The notes: generated by a model not told the origin, from the letters alone. Positions 36,660 through 49,539 are shown, counted from the stretch's first letter. The stretch is DNA of 64,000 nt from Chinchilla lanigera (GCF_000276665.1 NW_004955418.1:5414280-5478279), one strand, 5' to 3'. Made by a program: numbers and translations.

Positions 36660-37906
36660 GTAAGGAAGCTGTCAGTTTTCTATATTAAAGATTTCTTTCC
36701 CTCTGTGTACTTTGGGTAACATATAGGACAAATCATCATCTAATATGTGGCCTTTAGAGCCAGTTTTGTTCCTTTATTGGGTATTTGTAACGCTCTATTT
36801 TTAATTCTTGGTATAAAAAGGATTGTGAAATTTTCTTGCCATACCTTTTGACTTCTGTTTACATTCCACATTAGAGACTGTTCCTTTGGAGAAGTTGTTA
36901 AGGTTATTGGTTCTTAAATTATTGGACAAGTAACCAAAACACTTAATTTTAACTTTAATTTTTTAATTTTTAAAAATACTATAGAGTATATATATCAAGC
37001 TTTTTGAGATGTTTAAAATAATGTAACTCTTGATAGTGTCTGTTAAACACATTTTTTTTCCTGCTCAAAAATGATTATAATTCTTAATTCAGTGCAGGAA
37101 AACATGAAGTTTGTTTATTGACTGTACCATGTACTGTGAGATAATAATTTGCTTAGTTTCTGCTTGGTATATGTAATATGTAATAGGCTAAACAAATTTA
37201 GATTTAATACGTGTGTATATAAACATAATAAACTAGTAAAAGATGCTATGGTTTACTACTATATACCATATAGTCATCAAAACTTAACATTCAGGTTATT
37301 TAAATGTTAATGGCTTTTCTTGCCATTATATATACCATTCATTTATAGTTTTAAAAAATGGGGTAGCATGTGTTTGACTTGGCTCATGACTGTTTTTGGA
37401 GAATTTTATTTTAGGCTTTGGGATGTATTTTATTGTGACCTAGTTGTTTCTTTGTAGTACATTTACCATTTAAGGAAGTTACCTATGTAGTCTTTGGCAG
37501 GAACTTTAAAGTAATTGAAACTATCACGTTATGTACTAATAACTCATCAAATATGTAGTGAGCGTATATATGAAAGATACTTCACTTGGGTGCTTGGGAA
37601 GCTAATTCTCTAATCTGTAAAGAGGTTTGGCAGTGTGATAATGTGGCATATAAAAATTTTTTCTGGTAGATTTCATTATAAAAATCTAAAATACCTTCAA
37701 GACCCCACATTTTAGAAGGTATGCTTTTAGAGGAAAAGGCCACTAAGTCTCACCATATAGTATTTGAGGTGTAATGATCTAGTGTATGAAGAATGTTTTA
37801 TGGTACTGGTAAGGTGCAGTTGATGTTTGGTAGCACATGATCTAGTAAGCATATATGTTGCAAGGATAAAGGTCATTGCTGTCTTTCTTCTATTTATATT
37901 TTTCAG
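36660..37906 (+). other. PJA2: PJA2 intron 2
   Basis: 1,247 bases, GTAAGG to TTTCAG, AT-rich. I see no recognisable repeat or RNA gene. Confidence 0.9.
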
Positions 37907-38107
37907 TAATGGATCAAGAATCCAGCAAGGCTGTGTGGCCCAAATCAGCAGGAGGATATCAGACAATTACAGGCAGGAGATATGGAAGAAGACATGCATA
38001 TGTCAGTTTTAAACCATGTATGACCAGACATGAAAGAAGCTTAGGCCGGGCTGGTGATGACTATGAAGTGCTGGAACTAGATGATGTTCCAAAGGAGAAT
38101 TCCTCAG
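37907..38107 (+). CDS. PJA2: PJA2 exon 3: conserved basic N-terminal segment
   Basis: The acceptor TTTTTCAG ends at 37906 and the donor is TCAG|GTATAT after 38107; length 201 bases, phase 1 to 1. It encodes residues 11-78. Met12 is at 37909. Residues 33-40 are strongly basic (GRRYGRRH) and are followed by the tract ending CMTRHERS (48-55). An acidic stretch, [10 protein letters not shown] (61-70), ends the exon. This is the most strongly PJA2-like part of the N terminus. No catalytic residues are expected here. The exon length is divisible by three with equal phases at both ends, so skipping it would keep the frame. Confidence 0.96.
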
Positions 38108-39445
38108 GTATATAGCATGTAAATACTTTAGGGTTATTAATAGTTACGTGGTGATTGACCTTATAACATTTAAAATTTAGAGTAGGTTTTGTGGGTATCC
38201 ATGAGTGTAAATGTCATGCATTTTTCTGCCAAGAAATTCTGTTTTGAAATTTTTATTGAATTTAATATTAATAGTGTAAATATATTTGGACATAAAAAAA
38301 CAGAATATGGCCTGTCTTTAATATATAACTACACTTTCATGGTGATGATTACATTGTCATAACCTTTAGCCATAAATCACTCAAACAGAAAAAACAAAAC
38401 AAGGCTTTTTAATATGTATTTTTCCCAGCATACTACATTTAAATAACTTTAATTTTGTGTCTAAATAATTTAGCTTAGCTAGTGTATTTTTATTGTTTTA
38501 TAAAATATAATTGTCAAGTAATCCTTAATTATTCCATTAAAAAGTTTTAATCAGTGGTTTGAAATGTATTTTACAGATAACCAGGTACTGTATTTATCCC
38601 TTTGGATTAGATTCATGTTCTTCCTCTTGTCCTAAGCAAAGTAGATAAATTACTAGCTAAAGTCTTTCCAATAAGGAAGGTTTTACAGTAACACTGAACT
38701 TCATTGTGTTCTAATTTATTTGTTCCAGCAAATCTGAATGTCTTTGTTTTTCATTATTCAAGTAATGATAATGAAACAGTTGTTTAGAGTAATTCATAGG
38801 CTAGATTTGATGTAACTTATATTACAAAGTCTGACAGACTATAGAAAAGAATCAGCATATTGACTTGTTTTTCCAACATAGCTGTAACACATCTAAAATT
38901 AACCCACTATAAATTATTGAAACTGTATTTTGGGTGTAGAAATCTAATACATTTTTAGAAACTGAGGTACAGTGTTCTAAAGTAATATCCAAGCACAATA
39001 GAGTCCCATTTCCCTTAGCTCTATAATCTGTAATATCTATCGTAAGTATTTTTAAAGTGTTTTGTTTCTAACCTGCATGTAGTAAAAGAAGGTAGGTTTG
39101 GAGCTCAGTGGGAGGGCAGATGGGTTACCCTGTGACATCACTTGTATTTATCATTAGGTAGCTTCTCATTAACCTCTCGTTTATACATCTTACAGAAGGG
39201 TTTAGGTAAAAGAAAAAAAACCAACTCTGCAAGAGAAATGTGCGTAGAGATACTGAAAAGCGACACAGTGACATAAATGAACTCATAAGGTAGCCAGTTA
39301 ATATAGGGAGCATAGAAGCATTTGCCAAATAAATGCATTCATATTTTCAAGTAGGTAATAACTGGTATGATACCATTTAAATGACATTTGATAAAATTTG
39401 TCAAAGGTAATCCCTCTAAAATGTTTTCTTTTGTTCTATATTCAG
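38108..39445 (+). other. PJA2: PJA2 intron 3
   Basis: 1,338 bases, GTATAT to TTCAG. No repeat family or gene recognised. Confidence 0.9.
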
Positions 39446-40481
39446 GTTCCAGTCCATTGGATCAAGTTCATTCTTCTTTACCCAGTGAACCTAAACTTGC
39501 AAAAAGTGAAACAGAAAGTTTCATTCGTGGCACAGAAACCATTGAGAGCAGTCCATCCTTGGCTGTAGCATGTCATAGTGTGGAAGGCAGGGAGACCTTA
39601 GGAAGCAGTAAGAGTGTTGTTCATAAGCACTCTGACTGCGGAGAGTATGCTCCAGGAGCTTGTAATGCCTCAAGTGTCCAAAACGGAATTGCACTGGTTC
39701 ACTCTAACTCTCACGATCCAGACAGCAAGCATGGGGAGGATGACTGTCTTCAGCTTTCTGTAGAAATTGTGGAAGGTGGTAGATATCAGGAAGCATTAGG
39801 CAGTACAGTATTCGAGTTGGAAAATGGAGAGGCAGAAACATATGTTGGTCTTTCACCATCACTTCCTTCTTTTAACAGTGAAATAAGCGATGAGTTTGAA
39901 GAGTTAGATCCAGCATCATTAGTGAAAAGTTCAGGGGAGACTGAATTTGTCCATCAGAATGGCCAGGAATTTCAGAGGTCTCCTGAAGATGTTGTTAGAA
40001 AGGAACAGGGAGACCATACTGACCAGGAAAGACAGACAGAAAATTCAACTGAAAATGTAGCTTGTATTACAGGGCATATTTGTAGTGAACAAAGTCCTGG
40101 TGATAGGGACAAAAAGCATGGAAGTTCGCCTGAACAGGTAGTGAGGCCGAAAGTTAGGAAAGTGATAAGTTCAAGCCAAGTGGACCAAGAAATAGGATTT
40201 AATAGGCATGAAGCTAAACAGAGAAGTGTTCAGAGATGGAGGGAGGCTTTGGAAGTTGAGGAATGTGGCTCAGATGACCCCATAATAAAGATTGACGAAT
40301 ACGATGGAGAGCATGAGTGTATGTTCTTGGATCCACCTTACTCAAGAGTTACACCACGGGAAGCACACAGCCATATGACATCTGAAAGTAGAGCTGCAGC
40401 AGGAAGGCAGGACATTCGGGAGAACACCTTTTGGAATGGCTGTGGAGATTATTACCAACTTTTTGACAAAGATGAAGACAG
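39446..40481 (+). CDS. PJA2: PJA2 exon 4: large central exon
   Basis: The acceptor ATATTCAG ends at 39445 and the donor GACAG|GTAAGG follows 40481; 1,036 bases without a stop, encoding residues 78-423 (last codon split). The first two-thirds (about 78-300) is acidic, Ser/Glu-rich and probably disordered. A basic stretch follows: [11 protein letters not shown] at 311-321, then [22 protein letters not shown] spanning 329-350. Near the end are [11 protein letters not shown] (369-379) and [17 protein letters not shown] (406-422), all typical of Praja-2. In the human protein, PKA phosphorylation at Ser342 and Thr389 has been reported; the basic-serine stretch is a candidate for the first of these, but equivalence was not aligned. 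The exon size, about half the whole coding region, is normal for this gene. Confidence 0.97.
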
Positions 40482-41029
40482 GTAAGGCCTCAGGCAGTAT
40501 ATTATCAGATTGTGCCTTGAACAAAGTGATTTATTTCTAGTATTGTGACATTTAATTGATGAGCTATCAGATATAATCAAGGAATTAGATATTTCAACTT
40601 ACCAGATATTTTTACTAATTTTAGCCATATGTTCAAACTACTAGAGTTTTTCACAGAAGCATTCTCTGGGACACTTTAATAGTTTACAGAAAGTAATAAA
40701 TTGAGATAATGATAGTAGTTCTTACCTCTAAGAACTAATATTAGTAACTGATACTAGTTCTATCTCTAAGAGTAGAGATGCTAATTATTTCATTTCGTGG
40801 TATTTCAGTAAGTGAAATGTACATATTTTTGGTGTTTTTAAAAATCCATGTTAAACTAGGCAAGGCTTAAAAAGTGATTAAGATCACAAAAGTTATTTAT
40901 TGATAATATTGCGTTAACTTCGTGAATAGTTAATATCACCCATTTCCCTTTCTTACTGATCCTTTCTCTTGCTCTTCCTATCATTAACTTTACTGTTACA
41001 TAATTTATTTTTATTAGCATTTTAAAATT

Positions 41030-41215
41030 CTCATTAACAGCTTTACATGGCAGGTACTGTTCTTTACCCCATTTGTAGATAAGAAAATTGAGTCACAGAG
41101 AGTTAACTAATTTCCAAAGGTCACAAAGCAACTTAATGATAGAATTGGATTTGTGCGTACTTACCTATTTGTTAGCGTTAGAGGCTGTGTGCGTTAAACC
41201 CTGATACTGTGCTGT
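41030..41215 (+). repeat. MIR SINE
   Basis: ATGGCAGGTACTGTTCTTTA, CCCATTTGTAGATAAGAAAA and CCAAAGGTCACAAAGCAAC follow MIR. Confidence 0.8.
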
Positions 41216-41746
41216 TTTCAAGAGAACACACAATTTAAAATAAGCATTCTAACTGCTTTTACAAGACATACATTCCTTTCTTTTCCAAACATAGGACAAC
41301 ATAGAAAAGAAGAATTTCTTTACACAATTGCTAAATTTTCATTATCTCAGAGTACAGACTTTTAAGCTAGTTGCAGTGTGAGGTATTGCTCAGTTATAGT
41401 GCAGCTGCTAGATTTTATTAACGGTAGAAATAATTGTACATTTTTAAAAACTAGAAGGTATAAAGGACAAGATTTACCATTTTAAATATGAATACAGTTT
41501 ATGCATTTTACTTCATATCATAAGTAATAAACATTTATTGGGAAATATGAATTAAACTGCTATAATCTGATATTTGTAAGTTACAGAAAACAATTGAAAT
41601 GTAATTTGTGCTGCTGTGTTGAAGCTTGTAAATTTTAAGGCATGGCAGATGATTTTTAAGCTAAGAGTAAAGTTAGTTAAAACTTTTGCCCAGCTTTTAT
41701 TTTTTTCAGTTAGAGTACATAGTCTTTTACCCAAAATCCAAAGTTT

Positions 41747-41808
41747 TTTTTTTTTTTTTTCTGGTACTGGGGATTGAACTCATGACTTTGCGCTTGCCAA
41801 GCAAGTGT
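41747..41808 (-). repeat. 5'-truncated ID SINE with target duplication
   Basis: T tract then CTGGTACTGGGGATTGAACT ... GCGCTTGCCAAGCAAGTG. It lacks the 5' box A half. AAAATCCAAAGTTT flanks it exactly (41733-41746 and 41809-41822). Confidence 0.9.
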
Positions 41809-42174
41809 AAAATCCAAAGTTTTAAAAGCAGAAATTGGCTACAAAAATCTGACCTGATGATGACTTCCTTGGTAGCTTCCTTGATAGCTGGTAACTAACA
41901 TAAAATGAGGCTCTTTTTCTCAGTATTCCTGACTTTAGTTGCAGAAACAGTATGTTTGATTACGGTTTGCGAGCCTGGACCTACCTCACTGGGGATTGCC
42001 AAGCAGCATTTCTAAACCTTGGGGGAAATACCTAAATTCCACAGCACATAGAGCCCTCAGATTTTTGTACTGAGTTGTGAATATTTGTTGGATCTCTAGG
42101 TTGGTATTAAAAAAAGCTTTGATAATTTATCTGATTGAAAGTATACGTATTTGCAGTAACTCAAGGTGTTGGTT

Positions 42175-42282
42175 TGTAGCTCAGGGTGGGTTTGAGTTGC
42201 AAGGTCTTAGACTCACGGCAGTCCTCCTGCCTCAGCCTCCTGGGTGCTGAGATTATAGGCATGCACCCCACGCTCAGCACTT
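42175..42282 (-). repeat. B1-type SINE, antisense
   Basis: CTCCTGCCTCAGCCTCCTGG, GTGCTGAGATTATAGGCATG; left part degraded. Confidence 0.85.
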
Positions 42283-42542
42283 ACTTGGTTCTTAAAAGAA
42301 AATTTAACTTGGCTATGCCTGTACCATGTGGACACACTAATCGAAAATAAAACTCCTTAAGTTTTGCTTGCTTTTACACTCAGGTCTAACGTGTTGAAGT
42401 TTATGAAATCTTTATGTTGTTTGCCAGCCCCAGGGGTAGTTTTATTGGCTTCTTATTTCTCAGTTTATTTCTTTTTTGGTGGGAGAAGTGTTACGTATCT
42501 GCCTATTAGAAGAACTCTGGGCTGTACATGATTATAGGGTGT

Positions 42543-42994
42543 TGTCTTAGTTCCTTTTCTCCTTGCTGAGACAAAATACCCAATACCCACAAGTTAATAC
42601 AGGAAAGGTTTGTTTTGGTTCCCAGTTTGTAGAGGTTTTTAGTTCATAGTCGGCTGGCTCCAAAGCAGGGTGGTGTGGCAGAGGGCATCACAGAAGAGAA
42701 ACAGTTTGTGGCGGGGCAGGCAAGAGGCAACAACAGGAACAAACCTCCTGTTCTGTTTTATCTCATCCAAGCTGGAAACCTTTTGGGTGGTGCTAGCACA
42801 CCTAGGGCTGGGGTGGGGCTTCCCATACACCCGGGACTGACAAAGCAATTAGTGACCTACCCTAGTAGCACAAATCCGTAATCCCATTGTCACACTTTCG
42901 TCCACATTTACACACCCCAATTTAGCCACCTCCTAAAGGCCCCGCCTATGACTGCATGAAGTTCTGGGAGGATGTGGAGATATGGACTATAACA
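42543..42994 (-). mobile_element. Solo MaLR LTR, antisense
   Basis: TTCTCCTTGCTGAGACAAAA on the left and ...GGAGATATGGACTATAACA at the right end. Same group as 24248, 54273 and 57127. No internal retroviral gene adjoins it. Confidence 0.9.
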
Positions 42995-43210
42995 GTATAC
43001 TTATTTATAAGTTTTTTTCTTAAGTGATATGTTAGCATCATGAACAATGATAGTCTTTTTTTATAAACAACATGCAGATGGGAAAACACTAATAGTTAAT
43101 AGAAACTATTTTCTTTCAACTCCTTAGTAATATATTGACTTACAGAACTTGGAATATGCCAGAATGACAGAACTAGCTTTGTGGCATTCTTTAATACACA
43201 AAGTATACTT

Positions 43211-43370
43211 GAAGCCGGGCATGGTGGTGCATGTTTGTAATCCCAGCACTCAGGAGGCTGAGGCAGGAGGGTCCCCTCGAGTTCATGGCTAGCCTGGGCT
43301 ATATAGTGAGTCTAGGCCAGCCTGAACTACATAGCAAAACTCTTGTCTCAAAAAATAAATAAATAAAATA
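43211..43370 (+). repeat. B1-type SINE with target duplication
   Basis: GCCGGGCATGGTGGTGCATG ... CTCTTGTCTCAAAAAATAAA. TATACTTGAA flanks both sides. Confidence 0.93.
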
Positions 43371-44937
43371 TACTTGAAATACTAAAAAGCACTGAGTTTT
43401 TTTTAGAATCATAAAGTAAGTTCTGAAAGATAATGGTTCTACTTTGGACTGTACTTGAGCTTGCATATATCAACCTTGCATGTGTTTTAGGACCATATTT
43501 CAATAGTCTAAACAGTTTTGAAAGTAATACTATTTCTGTTTCCTGTTATCTACCCTAACTCTCTGCAAAGTACTTTTGCCAGGGTGCCTTTTATCAGAGT
43601 GCCTGCTGAAGGTTGAAATTTAATAGCCGTACACACTGTTTCATTTTGCCTTAGGTCATCTACCTGATGTTTTACTGTCATCGTTGTTCATCTGTCTGAT
43701 GTTTTACTGTTATTCTATGCAGCGGATACTAGCAGAGGAGAAATAGGCAGTGACTACTTTTCTGAGATTTGTGTTTTATGTAGAGCTTCTTAGTTTGGGT
43801 TTGAGGGTTTTTTTTTATTGTTGTTTAGTTTTTCTGCTTTGTAAAACTTAAAGGTGATATATTGTAAAAGATTTTTGGTCTTGTTTACATTATGAAGATT
43901 ACAAATAGAACACTTATCAAGAACATATCTCACTATCATTTTTTGTTGTGGGAACTTTGGCTACCTTTAAAAGTGTATGGATTATATATTCTTTTTAAGT
44001 GGAAAAGTATTTTAATGAAGTCATGATCACCTTCCTTGGAAACTTCTAAGTGATCACTTTAATCACATCTGAAATGTTACACTCTATGGGATAAGCATTG
44101 GAGCTGATAGCACTGCTCCGAGCTATTTGACAGGAACTGAATACCACCTTATTAAATTAGAACTGCAGGGGCAGTTGTAATAGGCAGCATGTAATTACCA
44201 GACTTGAAATTAGACCAAAGAGCTAAGGTTAACACCTTGATCTTTAGAAATATACCCAAGAACTTAAGTAACTAAGGATAAGATGTTGAGTTTTAAAAAT
44301 CCTTTCAGTAATGCTAGCACATTTTACCCTTGTGCTTAACTGTTCTGAAGAGAGCCATGCCATCTGTTGACCGATCCTTAGACCACTGGAGGTTTCTTTG
44401 AAGAGTTTTTCTGTCTCTGGGACTTAACTTTGCTTAAAAGGGGAAAGCAACAACAACAAAAAACATATTTAAGAGAAAACATCAGGACAAGCATTATTGA
44501 TATTGTTGGGAGAACAAAATGAGTATTAGCCATTTAGTTTATTTCAGTTTTATATATTAAAACAGGATTCATTGACATTTTCTTAAGTGCCGGGATTTAT
44601 TTAATTTGCTCTGTAAATGTAATAGTGGTCCCTGCTCCTGTGGTGTTCACCAGCCTTATAGAGAAGACAAAAATATATAGATTCACTGTTGTAAAGCTGT
44701 TCCTATTTTATGTTAATTGAAAGCTAGGGAAAAGCCTACCTTGATATCCAACAGGTAAAACATCTCTGAGCAGCTAAAACAAGGGTATTAAAGCATGTTA
44801 TATTTCTACAGACTTTTTTATATTGTTTTCAAGTTCATAGACTTTTAGGAGTAAATTAGGGATGGATGAGACTTGTTCCTCAGGCATGCTAAGGAGTTAG
44901 AATTATTACATTAACTTGCTGTTAAGAAAAAAGACAA

Positions 44938-45029
44938 GGGGGTTGGGGATTTAGCTCAGCGGCACAGCACCTGCCTGGCAAATGCGATGTTGTGAGTTCG
45001 ATTCCTGGTACTGGAAAAAAAAAAAAAAA
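44938..45029 (+). repeat. ID SINE with target duplication
   Basis: GGGGGTTGGGGATTTAGCTC ... GTTCGATTCCTGGTACTGG plus A tail. AAGAAAAAAGACAA flanks it (44924-44937 and 45030-45043). Confidence 0.93.
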
Positions 45030-45808
45030 AAGAAAAAAGACAAAATGGTAGCAGGCAGGCACAGTTTAAACTCTCAGGGCCTTATGAACTAAATTAAGTT
45101 TCCTTATATTTGAACAGATTTTATTTGTATCATTGTATTGCATCACAGCAAGGGTTGTAAAGTGTCCAAAAATGCTTACTTTCTGTCAAAAATTTTACTT
45201 TTCCTAAGGCTCCTCTATAGCTGAGTTTCTTAAGAACATGTGAGAAATACGAGAAAAGACAAGCCAGTCATTTCCTGGGACAGTGAAGGAATGACACATT
45301 GCTTTTGGTTGTGTTTCAGTATTTTATTTCTACCTGAGATTTATACATAAAGTGTTTTTCTATTTTCCTTTGTAAGTCAAACACAATTTTATTTCATATT
45401 TGAAAAAGTTTCTTTGGTCACAACTAAATATGTAAAGGAGGTGACATTAGAGTAAGTTACTGTTGCTTGCTTTTGAATGTATCTGTTAAGTGCTAGCAGG
45501 GGTAATAGAAATGAAATACCATTGAAAGATCAAAGAGGTAGCTTTAACTTTGAGAGGATTAAGATGTCTAACTCACCTGCTATTAAAATGAACAACAAAC
45601 AGCTGTAGCTCTTCACTATTGTACAATCAGTGTGTCTGTGTCCTATTTATTCTGTTGCTTACTGTCGTTGAAAGTTATTTTTAAATCTTTGCTTTTTCAC
45701 ACCTTAGACTCATGTCACTCTTAAAAGATAACTTTGTTTCTTGGTTTCCTGGAGATATTGAAATAATCAAATGTGAACATTGTTTTCTCTTTTCTGTATT
45801 AGAACATG

Positions 45809-45849
45809 GTCTGCAGTCATACCACCCTGAGCACGCCCAATCTCATCCA
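45809..45849 (+). pseudogene. Tailless 5S rRNA retro-fragment
   Basis: The 41 bases begin exactly at the 5S rRNA 5' end (GTCTGCAGTCATACCACCCT, then GAGCACGCCC). By my manual alignment 32 of 41 positions match the vertebrate 5S start, and all nine differences are transitions, several at CpG. TATTAGAACATG flanks it directly on both sides (45797-45808 and 45850-45861). There is no poly(A). The internal promoter is absent, so it is not a 5S gene. Confidence 0.85.
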
Positions 45850-46802
45850 TATTAGAACATGTTAGTTTCTGTACCTGTACCAGTGAACTATGCATAGTTA
45901 TTTCTGATACCTTACTTTATCTGTGTCCTTACCACTAGGTTTTTTCCCTCTACATCTTAACCTTGAATATTTCTAAATCCAGGAGGAATTGTTCACTTTT
46001 CCAGGCTCTCTCTGTTAGGTGCTTGCCTGTTAGCATTTTCTCTTCCACTGCTGAATTTATAGAATAAATGTTCTGTATGCACTGTTTCTATTCTGTCTCT
46101 ATTCTTACCACTCTTGCTGTCCTAAAATCCAATTCCTAGTATTCTTACTTTATTCTGTAATAGCATCAGTGATTTCCTGCTGTCCACATTCTTTCATCTT
46201 TTCTCAGTACCATTTATTTCCCTTGATTTCTCTGTTACTATGCAGGCTCCTTAGTCATCTTTTCCTTTTTCACTGTTTTTCTTCTATTGGCCTATGCTAA
46301 TTTCTTTTTTGCTATCTCTTTTCAGGATCCCAGAGGTCTGCAAATTTGTTCCTAGAGGGTAGTCACATAGTGAATAATTTAGATTTTGGGTAAGAGAAGA
46401 GATACAATGTAGGAATTTATGTGACCATTTACAATATAACCATTAAACATGTAAAAAAAAGTCTCATTTTCTAACTCATTAAAAAACAGACAAGTGACTT
46501 AATTTGACTAATGGGCCACAGTATAATTTACTAATCTCTTGTGTAAAAGAGGACAAAAGTTGTATAACCAGGAGGCTAAGTGTTGGTAAAGACAAATTGG
46601 AAGATGTAGAATGGGTTTTCTATTGAGAAAAGGAGGAAAATAGTGGTACTAGTGGGAAATGCACTGAAATTTCTAAACAGGTTGTATTATGAAAGGAGTA
46701 ACCGTTGCCTTTTTAAAATGTTCACTATTTTCCACAAGTTGTCCCAAGTGTTTTGTCTGCAGTATGTATCCAAACACCATCATAGACTTGCAAAGTGAAT
46801 TT

Positions 46803-46885
46803 TGGGCTGGAGATGTGAGAGTAGTAGAGCATTTCCCTTATATGCATGAGTGTTTGATCCCTGGCACTGAGGGGAAAAAAAACAA
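46803..46885 (+). repeat. ID SINE, diverged
   Basis: GGGCTGGAGATGTGAGAGTA ... GTTTGATCCCTGGCACTG plus A tail; inserted within a MIR. Confidence 0.82.
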
Positions 46886-46894
46886 AAGACAAAA

Positions 46895-47010
46895 AACCAC
46901 CCTCATTCTACAAATGAGAAAAAAAATGAACCTAGGGAAGTTAATTGCCTAAGCTTGCATCAGTAGTGAGAGTCTAGTCAAATCTTCTGACTACACAATA
47001 GCTCTTACCC
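46895..47010 (+). repeat. MIR SINE fragment
   Basis: CATTCTACAAATGAGAAAAA, CTAGGGAAGTTAATTGCC and AATCTTCTGACTACAC. Confidence 0.7.
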
Positions 47011-48269
47011 ATACAGGATTCTACCACCAGTGGTAAGAAAATGGTAGCCTTGGGTTCAATAGTCACGTGATACGAAGTATAGGGCTTTGCTTCTTCAGTA
47101 AAAAATTGCTCATGGTTTGTTTTTGCTCAGTTTTATTTTTTAAATAGTAGAAGAATCTTAATCTAGTTGCATGGTCTTCTCTGACTAACCCTCTAAGCCA
47201 GTTTAGAATTTCAGAGCTACAAAGTAGTGCTGCGTTTGAAACTGTCATAGATAATAACATTTACAATGAAATAGAAATAGTTTGTATATTAATCTCTATC
47301 ACTCATATAAAAACAAAATGATTTCTTGAATACAGTTGAAAGTATTTATTGGTAGCCGTTTTCATACAGACTGTAGAGAACTAAATGTTCTCTGCTTAAA
47401 TTCATGCAATTACACAATGTTTAGTACCTTCCGAGACTTTATAAGCACTTCACTCGCTGTTCGATCTCCTTGGAAACTACTGGTCAATTATTAAAGAAAC
47501 TGTGACTTTGCACTTACATAAAAAGGAAAATTCCATGGACCAGTTGTACTTAACAAGTTGAGTTTACTTGAGCAAAACAAAACAAATAATTCCTGAATCA
47601 GCAGCTTCCTGACAGAACATGGTCTGAGAAATTCTGCCAATCATGATCAGACAGCATTTAGGAAGGTGAGGGTGGTGGCATAGAAAGATTTAATTGGCAG
47701 CAGCTTAGTCCATCAGCCGGTAGATGGGTACAGCTTACTCAGTTCTCTCTTATAGCCAACCAAAGCTCCCTATGCTTGAAATACATACACTACTGTACTG
47801 ATTGGGTTTGTTGAGTGCAGTTCAGCTTTTCAGCTCAAATCCATGGCCTCCAAAAATTTTATTTAATACCTGTGAAAAATGTACTGTTAAAGAAGCAGCT
47901 GTACGATAGTGAATTGGACTGAATAAGCCAGAGTGCCATTCTAGAAAATAATTGAAAAATAAAACGATATTATACAGGAGGTCTTGAAAGAAATGAAGTC
48001 TAATCTAGTCCTGACGGGAAAAAAAGATGAAGTGATTTTGAAGATCTTCTTAGTGATGAGAGGATTAGTTGTGGAAAGTAGCAAAACATCAGTATTATTC
48101 AGAGAAATTTAACTGGTACACAGACAAGTGTTATTATTACTTATTTACTGAGAATCTTCAGATGTGCTTAGTGTTTCACACCTGAGACTTGAAAGATACT
48201 GCTTATGAGTTACCAAGTGTTTTTGAGTAAAAAAATACGTTGTTAAAGAAATGATTTGCTAACAGTTAT

Positions 48270-48485
48270 TAGTGGTTTTGTTATTTACCAGGCACTCTTC
48301 AAGTGATATATATTAACTCATTTATCCCTCAGATAAGCCTAATAAGCTATTGGATAGTGTTATTATATTCAGCTGATACATGAGGCCCGAACAAGACAGA
48401 AGTTTTCACACATAGTAGGCGTGGATTCAGGTCAGGCAAGCTAACTCCAGAACCTGTGTTCTTACCTCTTGTACCTTAGGACATA
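48270..48485 (+). repeat. MIR SINE
   Basis: CCAGGCACTCTTCAAGTGAT, TTAACTCATTTATCCCTCAG, ATACATGAGGCCC and CCAGAACCTGTGTTCTTACC. Confidence 0.82.
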
Positions 48486-48989
48486 GTGTTAATATGCAAC
48501 TGTGATAAAAATTATGAAGGTGAGGCACATGTTTGAAGTTTATGAAATACTGTTTTAGGAAAAATGGCTGCTAAGAGTTTCTAGAGTAATACTCTGAACA
48601 CCACATTAAGTATAAATTAAAGTGATGCTGATATTTTAAATGCATTTTTTAAAGTGAACTCAGGGATTAGGAAAATAAACTAATAATTAACTATATAAAT
48701 CTAGTTTTAGAAGAAACAACTTAAACTAGCATTTTTAGTAGAATGGACATAAATTAGGATAGAATTACTGTGCAAAAACAAATGCAAAGTGAGAAAATCC
48801 TTGAGCATGGGGATTTAGGGAATAATCAAAGATAAGTGATTTCCAAAACGAGAGAGTGGCAATACCATAACACATAGAAAATTCAAGAAAGGGACTCATC
48901 TGATGATTATTTTATATAAAAATATGACTTGAAGATGAAAATCTAAGTGTTCAATAATAGTTCATCTGCAAAAATATCATTTGTAGTTC

Positions 48990-49052
48990 CTAATTTAAGA
49001 AAAAGGCAGCAGGACCAGATTTGGCCCAAAGGCTATAGTTTGCCAATGCTTG
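48990..49052 (+). mobile_element. hAT-Charlie end fragment
   Basis: GGACCAGATTTGGCCCAAAG and CTATAGTTTGCCAATGC match the 3' end of the MER3/MER33/MER58 type. Same family type as 51125. Confidence 0.7.
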
Positions 49053-49489
49053 ACATAGACTTCTTAAAATCTATTGACTATTGATCATAGACATTCTTTT
49101 TGTATTGGCTTTTAGAGGTATTCCATCATTTATTTCATCAACAGAAAAAATAGAGGTTTTGTGTGTTACCTTCCTGAACAGAGTCACAGTCACACTGCGA
49201 ATTAAATGTTTAAAACATGGGTCTTCTGTGTAACTAAGTTAAAAGTTCTCACAAATTTATGTAAGTGTACTACTGTAGTTGTTAAAGACATCAGAACTGG
49301 AGCTGGTGTGACTTGCAGAGCTTCGTAGTGGAGGAAGCTTAGTTTAATAAGTACCTTTACACTATTCTGTGTGTTAGATTTTTGATACTTATGTAAGTCT
49401 AGAAATGGTTTACTTGATCTTCTGTTATTCTTTGGGTCATTGAAAGTCTTACGCAGTGCATGCAGTTTTGTCTCATACACAACTGGAGG

Positions 49490-49539
49490 TCAATTCCTGG
49501 TACCAGAAAAAAACCGAAAACCAAAAAAGAAAAAAAACA
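49490..49539 (+). repeat. Extremely 5'-truncated ID SINE with target duplication
   Basis: Only TCAATTCCTGGTACCAG of the ID 3' end and an A-rich tail remain. ACACAACTGGAGG flanks it exactly (49477-49489 and 49540-49552). Confidence 0.88.

Noticed and set aside
44938..45029. tRNA gene (box A and box B present)
   Set aside because: The A tail, target duplication and many sister copies show an ID SINE; the cloverleaf 3' half is lost.
45809..45849. Functional 5S rRNA gene
   Set aside because: Only the first third of the RNA is present, with no internal control region and no terminator.
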